Positions 1 through 6,528 of a stretch of 39,705 bases of DNA are shown piece by piece; position 1 is the first letter of the stretch, and each line of letters starts with the position of its first letter. The position numbers and the translations under genes are program-made. The DNA is from an uncultured Acidimicrobiales bacterium (GTDB lineage: Bacteria > Actinomycetota > Acidimicrobiia > Acidimicrobiales > SHLQ01). The notes under the pieces are model-generated. The model was given only the letters and a program-made list of their open reading frames with translations. It did not search any database and was not told the origin of the DNA. Where the stretch lies: NCBI GenBank assembly GCA_938084885.1, contig CALKGG010000041.1, positions 1 through 39,705 on the forward strand, written 5' to 3'.

Positions 1-1
1 C

Positions 2-724
2 CGTGGCCTCTTACCGCATCTGGCAGAGCATGTGACCTGCCATATCGTCGACTTGCCCGGTGCAGGGGATTCCGAGTTCGACCGCGCGATCACACCCAGC
101 ATCACCACCCACGCCGACGCCCTCCGTCGCATTGCGGACGAACTCGGGCTCACTAGCTTCTGCGTGGTTGGGCACGACAGCGGCGGCATGATCGCCCGTT
201 TCGCGTTTGCTGATGACGAACGGGTGAAGGGCTGGGGCTTGATTGCCACCGAGCAGCCTCCGAAGGCGCATTGGCGGTTCTCGTCGTTCCTCGCGATTCG
301 GCACGTTCCCCGATTCGAGAAACTCCTCGGCGTTGTTGCCAATCAACAGCTACTTCGTCGCAACAAGTTTGTGCTCGGTGATCTCTTTGACGACAACGCG
401 CTTCTCTCGGGTGAGTTCGAAGAGTTTGTTCTCCGGCCGCTCAAAGACAACCCGAATCGTCAGTGGGCTGCTGGGGAGTTCGGCCGAAACTTCGACCTTG
501 ACCTCTTTGCCGACCTGACGGAATGTCATCGAAAGATCACCGTTCCGGTCCAGCTGGTGTGGGGCGGCAGCGATCCGTTCTTCCCGCTTGACCGCACACG
601 AGAGATGATGCGTGAGTTCGGTGGCCCAGTGGAACTCGAAGTCATCGAGAAGGGAAAGCTCTTCGTTCACGAAGAGTTCCCGACCCGAACCGCAGAAGCG
701 ATCCTGCCAACAATCCGCGGTTGA
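2..724 (+). CDS. Alpha/beta hydrolase, epoxide hydrolase/haloalkane dehalogenase-like, 5' end outside window
   Basis: The frame is open to the window edge and the residues before the first internal ATG (position 32) already fit the fold, so the true start lies upstream. The nucleophile elbow is GHDSGG with Asp at the centre (codon 176-178), as in epoxide hydrolases, haloalkane and fluoroacetate dehalogenases, rather than Ser. A WGGSDPFFP stretch supplies the usual charge-relay acid region. The C-terminal KGKLFVHEEFP supplies the catalytic His. The visible part is 240 residues, so about 40-50 N-terminal residues including the HG oxyanion motif are missing. Substrate cannot be told from sequence. 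It is probably cytosolic. The sulfotransferase gene follows after 110 bp. Confidence 0.85.
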   Translation, partial: RGLLPHLAEHVTCHIVDLPGAGDSEFDRAITPSITTHADALRRIADELGLTSFCVVGHDSGGMIARFAFADDERVKGWGLIATEQPPKAHWRFSSFLAIRHVPRFEKLLGVVANQQLLRRNKFVLGDLFDDNALLSGEFEEFVLRPLKDNPNRQWAAGEFGRNFDLDLFADLTECHRKITVPVQLVWGGSDPFFPLDRTREMMREFGGPVELEVIEKGKLFVHEEFPTRTAEAILPTIRG

Positions 725-833
725 TCGTCGGCATGTCTCACACCCGTCCGTTGAACCGAGGTAACTTCCGGCTAAGACGTACAGTTCCTCGAAGCTCGGA
801 GCTGACCTGTTCCCATCTGGACCGCGCTGACCC

Positions 834-1538
834 ATGACGCTTGACGTCATTGGTGCCGGCTTTGGCCGCACGGGAACGCTGTCGATGAAAGTGGCGCTCG
901 AGCAGCTTGGCTACGACCGAACTCATCACATGCGCAACGTCTACGCGAGCGCGGAGCAGGTGCGGCTTTGGCACGATGTCGCTGTGGGTAACGAACCTGC
1001 GTGGGATGACATCTTTCGCGGCTACAAGGCGTGCGTCGACTTTCCATCGAGTACCTACTACCGCGAGCTTCTCGACCACTACCCAGAGGCCAAGGTGGTG
1101 CTGACGACTCGTGATGTCGATCGCTGGTACGAGAGTGCATCGTCGACCATCTATGAGATGAGGCGCCTCATGCCGTCGTGGGTGCTTCGCCTGATTCCGA
1201 GGTCGCGTCGCATGTACGAACTGGTGGACGGCACCGTGTGGGACCGCGTGTTCGATGGGCGATTCTCCGACCCGGTGCACGCCAAGCAGGTCTTCCTCGA
1301 TTACATCGACCAGGTCAAACAAGACGTGCCAGCCGACCAACTATTGGTGTTCCAGGTCGCCGATGGGTGGGAGCCGCTCTGCCGCTTTCTCGGATGCGAC
1401 GTTCCCGATGGTCCGTTCCCGCACGTGAACGACGCCGACACGTTCAGACGTGCTGTCACCACGTTGAAAATCGTGAGAGCAGCACCGTATGGGCTCGCTC
1501 TCGTGCTTGGTGCGACAGCCTGGCGCTACGGACGGTGA
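834..1538 (+). CDS. Sulfotransferase family protein
   Basis: A 234-residue protein opening with VIGAGFGRTGTLSMK, the phosphosulfate-binding loop of the short bacterial sulfotransferase family often annotated as Sulfotransfer_4. Such proteins move sulfate from PAPS to a hydroxyl or amine acceptor, but the acceptor is unknown for most. The LTTRDVDRWYES segment matches the second conserved block that contacts the 3'-phosphate. The C-terminus ends in a hydrophobic stretch (residues about 213-230, YGLALVLGATAWRYGR), which may touch the membrane. The start at ATG 834 is the first that includes the whole PAPS loop. It stands alone between an alpha/beta hydrolase and a degraded oxygenase, so context does not identify the substrate. 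Confidence 0.85.
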   Translation: MTLDVIGAGFGRTGTLSMKVALEQLGYDRTHHMRNVYASAEQVRLWHDVAVGNEPAWDDIFRGYKACVDFPSSTYYRELLDHYPEAKVVLTTRDVDRWYESASSTIYEMRRLMPSWVLRLIPRSRRMYELVDGTVWDRVFDGRFSDPVHAKQVFLDYIDQVKQDVPADQLLVFQVADGWEPLCRFLGCDVPDGPFPHVNDADTFRRAVTTLKIVRAAPYGLALVLGATAWRYGR

Positions 1539-1588
1539 CCGGTCTGACTCGCTCCAGACGCGGTCCGTTCGTTCTGTGCAATGCTTGA

Positions 1589-1890
1589 CGAGACACGAGC
1601 AGCCCGACCCCACTGCTGCTGAACGATCAGCAGGCGATCGAACGCATCTTCAGCCATATCGACAACGGGACCACAGACCTGGGCGACACCGTGTGGCGCG
1701 CCACCCGCACGCAGTGGGTCTTCTACCGGCTGAGTTCGTCAACGAATCAGGCCAGGAAGAAGACCGGGACGCGGCGCGGAAGATCCAAGCGTCCGCGACG
1801 TCACCGGCCAACACGCACTTCACGTTCGGCTATTTCGAAAAGGCCATCGTGAACTTTCACCAGCACCTCGCGCTCCACCTGGGCGACTAG
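1589..1890 (+). pseudogene. Relic of a Rieske aromatic-ring-hydroxylating oxygenase alpha subunit
   Basis: Two pieces in different frames are recognisable. The first (about 1610-1690) reads LLLNDQQAIERIFSHIDN then GTTDLGDTVWR, the N-terminal signature of Rieske ring-hydroxylating oxygenases just ahead of the cluster domain. The second (about 1712-1890, another frame) reads FVNESGQEEDRDAARKIQ and ends GYFEKAIVNFHQHL, like the extreme C-terminus of the same family. The Rieske CxH/CxxH domain and the non-haem iron domain, some 300 residues, are absent. A single internal deletion that changed the frame explains this. The N-terminal piece has no start codon in frame. No function is expected. Confidence 0.55.
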
Positions 1891-1917
1891 CTGTCGCCCC
1901 TACATAATGCGTCCGAG

Positions 1918-2769
1918 CTACTGGTTCAAGAGCCAGCCGGCGAAGGTCTTTGCGGCGTCGGTTCGGTATCGGCTGGGCTGTTCGCTCAACCAGTACGACT
2001 CGGCGACCGGCGTTGCGTGATCGAACGGCGCAACGAGACGCTGATCGGCGATTGCCTCCTCGGCGAATACGTCGAGCGTCATGGACAGGGCCGACCGATG
2101 TTCAGCCGCCACGAGTCCAACGGCGTAGGTGCTAGCGAGGTGCACCCGCTGCTCTGCTGGAAGTTCCTCGCCCTGATCGCCGAGCCAGTTGCGCCACCCG
2201 ACCGACATAGCGGTGCAGTCGAAGAGTGTCGAGGTTCGCCAGTCCGGATTCTTCAAACTGGGGCTGCAGACCGGGAACGCGTTCGTGCGTCGAAGCAGCG
2301 TGGCACCCGCAAGTTCTTCGGTGAACCGGATCTCGATATCGGCGGCAGCAGCGGTTCGCTCCGGGTCATGAATCACCGTGACCACGTCGATCACGATGTC
2401 GGGGTGAGATTCCATGAAGTCGGGAAGGCGAGGCGTGAGCCAGTAAATGGCGAACGACAAGTTGACCTGCACGGTGAGGTGGAGCTCGTCGCGCCGCCCG
2501 AACACGGCTTGTGTTCCCGTCGTCAGCGCAGCGAGTGAACGTTGAACGATGGGCAGATACGCAATGCCTGCTTCGGAGAGGTCGAGACCTTGATGGCGAC
2601 GCACAAACAAGGGGCGCCCGACGTGGCGCTCAAGGGCCTTGATTTGCTGGCTCACCGCAGGTTGGGTCAGGTGGAGCTCCTGCGCTGCTCTCGTAAACGA
2701 CGACAGGCGAGCCGCGGCTTCGAACACGCGCAACTGGTTGAGTGGCGGTAGGCCATCCGACGGCGGCAT
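1918..2769 (-). CDS. LysR-type regulator, GcvA-like
   Basis: A 283-residue protein if started at ATG 2769. The longer frame up to 2883 would run through the divergent promoter region, so I prefer the internal start. The N-terminal winged helix-turn-helix (about residues 8-66) contains FTRAAQELHLTQPAVSQQI, typical of LysR proteins. The rest is the two-lobed effector domain. The short DNA-binding region followed by PLFVRRHQGLDLSEAG is close to the GcvA/AmpR branch. It is divergently arranged with the fatty acid hydroxylase gene across a T-N11-A palindrome at 2780-2792 and so most likely controls that operon and itself. The inducer is unknown. Confidence 0.85.
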   Translation of the reverse strand: MPPSDGLPPLNQLRVFEAAARLSSFTRAAQELHLTQPAVSQQIKALERHVGRPLFVRRHQGLDLSEAGIAYLPIVQRSLAALTTGTQAVFGRRDELHLTVQVNLSFAIYWLTPRLPDFMESHPDIVIDVVTVIHDPERTAAAADIEIRFTEELAGATLLRRTNAFPVCSPSLKNPDWRTSTLFDCTAMSVGWRNWLGDQGEELPAEQRVHLASTYAVGLVAAEHRSALSMTLDVFAEEAIADQRLVAPFDHATPVAESYWLSEQPSRYRTDAAKTFAGWLLNQ

Positions 2770-2778
2770 TAGGTAAGC

Positions 2779-2793
2779 ATAAGTTGGTCTTAT
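2779..2793. promoter_or_regulatory. LysR-type T-N11-A operator palindrome
   Basis: ATAAG-TTGGT-CTTAT is a perfect inverted repeat with 5-bp arms. It contains T-N11-A (T2780 to A2792), the core recognised by LysR regulators. It lies 10 bp ahead of the LysR start and upstream of the preferred start of the divergent hydroxylase gene. Confidence 0.6.
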
Positions 2794-2851
2794 GGAGAGT
2801 GGCGAATTCGCTTGCTTGCCAGATAGCCGTGGTGTCGGGCAGAGTGCACGA

Positions 2852-3871
2852 ATGACTGCGCCGACGGAGAAGCGGACTCGCATGCAACGGGCAAAGGGCT
2901 ATGACCCCGAGCCTATGGTCGTACCGCCGCTCTTCGAGTCGCCAGCACGACCGCTGGCCATGGTGAAGTGGTTCCTCGCCAAGTACATGTGGCCCCAATC
3001 GATCATGTGGATTGCGTTGACAGCGCTCATGTTTCACGTGTTCACACCATCGCTCGACCGGTTTGCTTCGCTCGGAATTGACGACGTTGGGCTGATCTGG
3101 CTTCGCAACACGCTGATGATGCTGGTGGTCATCGGTGGTCAGCACTGGTGGTTGCACATTCGCAAAGCCCAGGGCACCGAGTTCAAGTACGAGTCGCGCT
3201 GGCTGGCCAAGAGCCGCAAGTCGTTCACGTTTAACAACCAGACCCGCGACAACATGTTCTGGACGCTCGTCAGCGGAGGCGGCATTGCGGCGTTGTACGA
3301 GGCGATCATGTTCCGCCTCTACGCCACCGAGTCGATCCCGCAGCTCAACTCGCTGTGGGCGATCGCGGCGATGACCATTGCGGTGTTCTGGATCGAGGGT
3401 GTCCACTTCTATCTCAACCACCGGCTGTTGCACATCGACCCGCTGTACGGCTGGTTCCACGCACTGCACCACCGCAACGTCAACACCGGACCATGGACTG
3501 GCATCTCCATGCATCCGGGCGAGCACGTCCTCTACCTCTCGTTGCCGTTCGTGTTCCTGGTGATTCCGGGCTCGCCGTTCATCGCCACGTTCTGCCTCGT
3601 CTACCTGATGATCTCGCCGTCGCCATCACATTCAGGGTTCGACCGTTTCAAAACGGGGGAGAGCTCGGACGTTCATGGCGGCGACTACTTCCACAACCTG
3701 CATCACCGCTACTTCGAGGTGAACTACGGGATGTTGCTGCTGCCCATGGACAAGTGGTTCGGCACGTTCCACGACGGAAGTATGGAAGCCCACCAAGAAA
3801 TGAAGAATCGCCGCCGAGCGAGTGCCGAAGCAGGCGACACCGAGAACGTGATTGAAGGAACCAACACATGA
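2852..3871 (+). CDS. Fatty acid hydroxylase / sterol desaturase superfamily membrane protein
   Basis: A 339-residue integral membrane di-iron enzyme if started at ATG 2852. An upstream ATG at 2792 would sit inside the LysR operator, so I reject it. Hydrophobic helices fall at about residues 38-58, 70-88 and 135-165 and again near 235-265. The histidine clusters of the superfamily are present: HRLLH (HxxxH), HALHH (HxxHH), and near the C-terminus HNLHH followed by RYFEVNYG. These bind the two irons. Members hydroxylate or desaturate sterols, fatty acids, sphingoid bases or carotenoids using O2. Which substrate applies here is not visible. The stop overlaps the next start (ATGA at 3868-3871), indicating co-translation with the PanB-like gene. 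Confidence 0.88.
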   Translation: MTAPTEKRTRMQRAKGYDPEPMVVPPLFESPARPLAMVKWFLAKYMWPQSIMWIALTALMFHVFTPSLDRFASLGIDDVGLIWLRNTLMMLVVIGGQHWWLHIRKAQGTEFKYESRWLAKSRKSFTFNNQTRDNMFWTLVSGGGIAALYEAIMFRLYATESIPQLNSLWAIAAMTIAVFWIEGVHFYLNHRLLHIDPLYGWFHALHHRNVNTGPWTGISMHPGEHVLYLSLPFVFLVIPGSPFIATFCLVYLMISPSPSHSGFDRFKTGESSDVHGGDYFHNLHHRYFEVNYGMLLLPMDKWFGTFHDGSMEAHQEMKNRRRASAEAGDTENVIEGTNT

Positions 3872-4701
3872 AACGTATGTATGACTTTGGGCGAACGCCT
3901 GCCAAGCGCAAGTACACGGTCAAGGACCTCCAAGACCTCAAGGGTTCGGGCACGGTACTGTCGATGAGCAATCCAGCGAACGAGGCTGAGCTGCGGGCCT
4001 GCCTGGAGGCCGAGATCGATCTGTTGGTCGTGTGGGCTGAACAACTCGACGAGTGCCGTCGGATTGCACCGAGTCAATTCATGGGCATCGGGTCAACGTG
4101 GGCCCAGTTCGGCACCAGCGACGAAATCCTGGCTCACGCCGTCGACCTAATGGGTCGGGGCGGCGACATGTACTACACGATCCGTTCCTACGAAGTCATT
4201 GAGAAGCTGGCGAACGAGGGCATCCCGGTACAGTCGCACATTGGGCTGATCCCGACGTTCAGCCATCACGCCGGTGGGTTGCGAGCCTACGGGCGGACCG
4301 CTGAAGAGGCGATGGAGATATGGAAGACGATCCGCCGCCTCGAAGACGCCGGCTGCTTCGCCGTCGAGGTCGAGTGCATTGCCGAAGAGTTCCTCACCGC
4401 AGTGAACAACAAGACATCACTGGTGACGTTCTCTCTCGGTTCAGGTCGCGGTGGCGACGCGGTTTTCTCCTTCGTTGCCGATGCCTGTGGTGAACCATCG
4501 GAAGAAGCAAAGCCGCCAAAGCATGCGCACGCGTGGGGCGATGTTGGTCGCCTCCACAAACAGATTCACGAAGAACGGGTGAGCGCGATGAGCCAGTTCC
4601 ACGCCGAGACCCGCGCCGGGAACTTTCCCTACGACTCGACCAGCATCTCGATGCTGGAGGGTGAACACGACAAGTTCCTCGAAGCCCTCGACAACCAATA
4701 G
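3868..4701 (+). CDS. PanB-like (ketopantoate hydroxymethyltransferase family) protein
   Basis: A 277-residue TIM-barrel protein of the ICL/KPHMT superfamily. Family markers are the IPVQSHIGLIP segment, then GGLRAYGRTAEEA, then DAGCFAVEVECIAEE, which line up with PanB blocks around the Mg and ketopantoate site. It departs from housekeeping PanB. The N-terminus reads DLLVVWAEQLDECRR instead of the usual DYD-type metal loop, and the segment after the barrel's seventh strand reads FSLGSGRGGDAVFSF in place of IGAG-type PanB sequence. A related C-C bond-forming or cleaving activity on a different 2-oxo acid is therefore possible. It is translationally coupled to the fatty acid hydroxylase, so a lipid-related role is worth considering. 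Confidence 0.75.
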   Translation: MKRMYDFGRTPAKRKYTVKDLQDLKGSGTVLSMSNPANEAELRACLEAEIDLLVVWAEQLDECRRIAPSQFMGIGSTWAQFGTSDEILAHAVDLMGRGGDMYYTIRSYEVIEKLANEGIPVQSHIGLIPTFSHHAGGLRAYGRTAEEAMEIWKTIRRLEDAGCFAVEVECIAEEFLTAVNNKTSLVTFSLGSGRGGDAVFSFVADACGEPSEEAKPPKHAHAWGDVGRLHKQIHEERVSAMSQFHAETRAGNFPYDSTSISMLEGEHDKFLEALDNQ

Positions 4702-4725
4702 CCGATCAAGGGGAGTCGGGAACGG

Positions 4726-5349
4726 GTGAGCCCTCGGCGCGTTCGAAAGATGCTGGCTGATGGGGTGATCTCTGGGGAGCGTGTCGGCCGAGCATGGTTG
4801 ATCGACTCGGACGAGCTGCGTCAGTTCCAACAACACCGGCCCGAGGTTGGTCGCCCGTGGAGTCCATCTTCGGCGTGGGCCGTTTTGGCACTAGCAGAAG
4901 GCCGTGAGCTAGATCTCTCAGCAGTCGAGCGGTCTCGAGCTCGGAAGCGTTTGGCCCTGGGGCTAGATCAAGTGGCCGGTCGCCTCGTGGCAAGAGCGGA
5001 GCGTCATCACTTCTACGCTCATCTCAGCGTGCTCGATCGGTTGGGCGATGCCCCAGACATAGTGCGAAGCGGCATCAGTGCTGCGTCCGAGCATGGAGCA
5101 GATCTGCTGGTCCAGAACGGTTTCGAGGGTTACGTGCGTGCGGGGCATCTCGGCGAGCTTGTGATGCAATTCGGACTGGACGGCAACGCCGAGCGACCGA
5201 ACGTGGTTTTGCGCGCCGTTGACGATGCCGTGTGGCCGTTTGATGCTGGCCAAGTCGTTGCTGGGAGGGTGGTCGTCGCCGTGGACCTTCTCGAGTCCGG
5301 TGATCCGCGCTCGAGCCGGGCTGGCAAAGAATTGTTGGTACGTCTATGA
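4726..5349 (+). CDS. Orphan AbiEi-like antitoxin with helix-turn-helix N-terminus, possibly 5'-truncated
   Basis: A 207-residue protein starting at GTG 4726, with AAGGGGAG 9 bases upstream. The N-terminus VSPRRVRKMLADGVISGERV is an excisionase/MerR-like DNA-binding helix pair. The usual first helix that precedes it is missing, because the frame is closed by the PanB stop at 4699-4701. The C-terminal part (HGADLLVQNGFEGYV, then ERPNVVLRAV, then VVAVDLLESGDPRSSRAGKELL) resembles actinobacterial AbiEi-type antitoxins of type IV systems. These normally precede a nucleotidyltransferase (AbiEii) toxin. None follows here, only a repeat and YigZ. It is either an orphan regulator or a decaying half of a pair. 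Confidence 0.6.
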   Translation: MSPRRVRKMLADGVISGERVGRAWLIDSDELRQFQQHRPEVGRPWSPSSAWAVLALAEGRELDLSAVERSRARKRLALGLDQVAGRLVARAERHHFYAHLSVLDRLGDAPDIVRSGISAASEHGADLLVQNGFEGYVRAGHLGELVMQFGLDGNAERPNVVLRAVDDAVWPFDAGQVVAGRVVVAVDLLESGDPRSSRAGKELLVRL

Positions 5350-5367
5350 GTGCTTGGCCGAGGCTGA

Positions 5368-5422
5368 GCGAGGTGAGGGCGGATGGGTTGTTAGTTGGTG
5401 AAGACTGACCCCAGCGTTTCAG
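5368..5422 (+). repeat. 55-bp dispersed repeat, copy 1
   Basis: This copy matches 6235-6289 over 55 bp with 7 mismatches and the same length. The identical core is GATGGGTTGTTAGTTG, ending in CTGACCCCAGCGTTTCAG. The two copies point the same way and flank the YigZ gene. The 5423-5541 stretch that follows holds no gene I can support. It carries one more GGTCAGACCCCAG at about 5490-5502. Confidence 0.8.
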
Positions 5423-5541
5423 CGGGGCGCCGACCTTCTTTTTGTTTTGGGCCTCGATGCGTCGGCGGTCGTCTGACTCAGCACCAATCCATCGGTCAGA
5501 CCCCAGATGTGAGTTTGAGAGCAACCGCCTACGCTTCGGCC

Positions 5542-6150
5542 ATGGCTTCAACCGTCACCACCCGCGTGCGCCATGAAGGTTCGGCACATAAGGGTTCGCG
5601 CTTCATCGCAACAGTTGCACCGATAACTGATGAAGCCGCGGCTAAGAAGGTTCTGGCTGAGGTAGCCGCGGAAATGCCCGATGCTGGTCACCACTGCTGG
5701 GCCTGGCGGATTGCGTCACCTGCCATCGAGCGGGCGAGTGACGATGGCGAGCCCAGCGGGTCGGCTGGCCGACCGATCCTGTCGCAGCTAACCGGACGCG
5801 ACCTAGTCGATACAGCGGTGATCGTCAGCCGCTATTGGGGCGGTACGAAGCTTGGCGTTGGCGGTCTTGTCCGTGCCTACGGTGGAGCTGCTGGGGAGGC
5901 GCTCGACTATGCAACCCTCGAACCGTGGGTGGCTCGGATCAGCGGAGTCATCCTCCACGGCCATAGCGACAGCGACGCGGTTGCGCGGGCAATGGCCAGT
6001 GTGCGGTCCTCAGATGTTGAGGTGATTTACGCCGCTGGGGTGACTCGCCATATCGAGGTCGCGATCGACGATGCTCCGATGCTCGTCTCGGCGATCGCTG
6101 ACGCGACCGCGGGTCGGGCCAGCGTCAGCCTCGCGGAGGACGCGGGATAA
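5542..6150 (+). CDS. YigZ/IMPACT family protein
   Basis: A 202-residue protein with the UPF0029 N-terminal domain: KGSRFIATVAPI, then DAGHHCWAWRI, DDGEPSGSAGRPIL, and VSRYWGGTKLGVGGLVRAYG. The C-terminal DUF1949 fold covers about residues 135-200. YigZ/IMPACT proteins are widespread and cytosolic. The eukaryotic homologue modulates Gcn2, while the bacterial role is unsettled, with nucleic-acid or ribosome-linked activity proposed. The start at ATG 5542 is chosen because the frame upstream to 5395 is low-complexity translation of the repeat region. The gene is bracketed by two copies of a 55-bp repeat. Confidence 0.88.
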   Translation: MASTVTTRVRHEGSAHKGSRFIATVAPITDEAAAKKVLAEVAAEMPDAGHHCWAWRIASPAIERASDDGEPSGSAGRPILSQLTGRDLVDTAVIVSRYWGGTKLGVGGLVRAYGGAAGEALDYATLEPWVARISGVILHGHSDSDAVARAMASVRSSDVEVIYAAGVTRHIEVAIDDAPMLVSAIADATAGRASVSLAEDAG

Positions 6151-6164
6151 GCACCAACGCAAGG

Positions 6165-6279
6165 GTCAGGTCTCAACAGTTAACAGGTTCCCCGTCAGGG
6201 AGCGTGCGCAACTCACTGTTGGTTGAACCGCTACGCGAGGTGATGACCGATGGGTTGTTAGTTGTTGAGATCTGACCCC
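6165..6279. repeat. Imperfect inverted repeat enclosing repeat copy 2
   Basis: GGGTCAGGTCTCAACAGTTAACA at 6165-6187 is complementary, with 3 mismatches, to the stretch at about 6257-6279. Together they could fold a 115-nt stem-loop just behind the YigZ stop, acting as a terminator-like or MITE-like element. The right arm is part of the 55-bp dispersed repeat. Confidence 0.6.
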
Positions 6280-6289
6280 AGCGTTTCAG
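6235..6289 (+). repeat. 55-bp dispersed repeat, copy 2
   Basis: Second copy of the element at 5368-5422, with 48 of 55 positions identical. It is followed at once by AGGGTCTGAC, another partial copy of the GGTCTGACCC motif. Confidence 0.8.
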
Positions 6290-6309
6290 GGTCTGACTTG
6301 CGCGCTGGG

Positions 6310-6450
6310 CTAGCCGAGCGCAGCGGTAATTCGAGCGAGGATCGCTTCCTCGTCACCGGACACTGCCTCGCCACCAAAACCAAGGAATCCACCCTCTTGG
6401 CGGCATTCGCGACGGCTTGTCCAATAGAGAGCACACGACCAGCGCTTGGT
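6310..6450 (-). pseudogene. C-terminal fragment of an unidentified protein, frameshifted
   Basis: Read on the minus strand, the end of this gap encodes EGGFLGFGGEAVSGDEEA followed by ILARITAALG and a stop. The amphipathic, patterned sequence looks like a genuine protein C-terminus. Just upstream a different frame reads LSIGQAVANAAK, which would continue naturally into EGGFLGFGG after a one-base shift. No start codon or N-terminal domain survives. I do not recognise the family with certainty. The remaining part of the gap (6451-6528) shows nothing else. Confidence 0.35.
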
Positions 6451-6528
6451 TGTCGAGCCCCGTGGGCCATATGGCCCGAGGGCTCCGTTGAGACTCAATT
6501 CCGCCGGGAGAATCGCCGATGAATCCAC

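Noticed and set aside
2630..3526. 298-codon minus-strand frame across the LysR-hydroxylase junction
   Set aside because: It overlaps two well-supported genes and the operator region, and its translation is low-complexity Arg/His/Val-rich.
5075..5551. 158-codon minus-strand frame
   Set aside because: Mostly antisense to the AbiEi-like gene and the 55-bp repeat. The C-terminal half is Arg-rich shadow translation.
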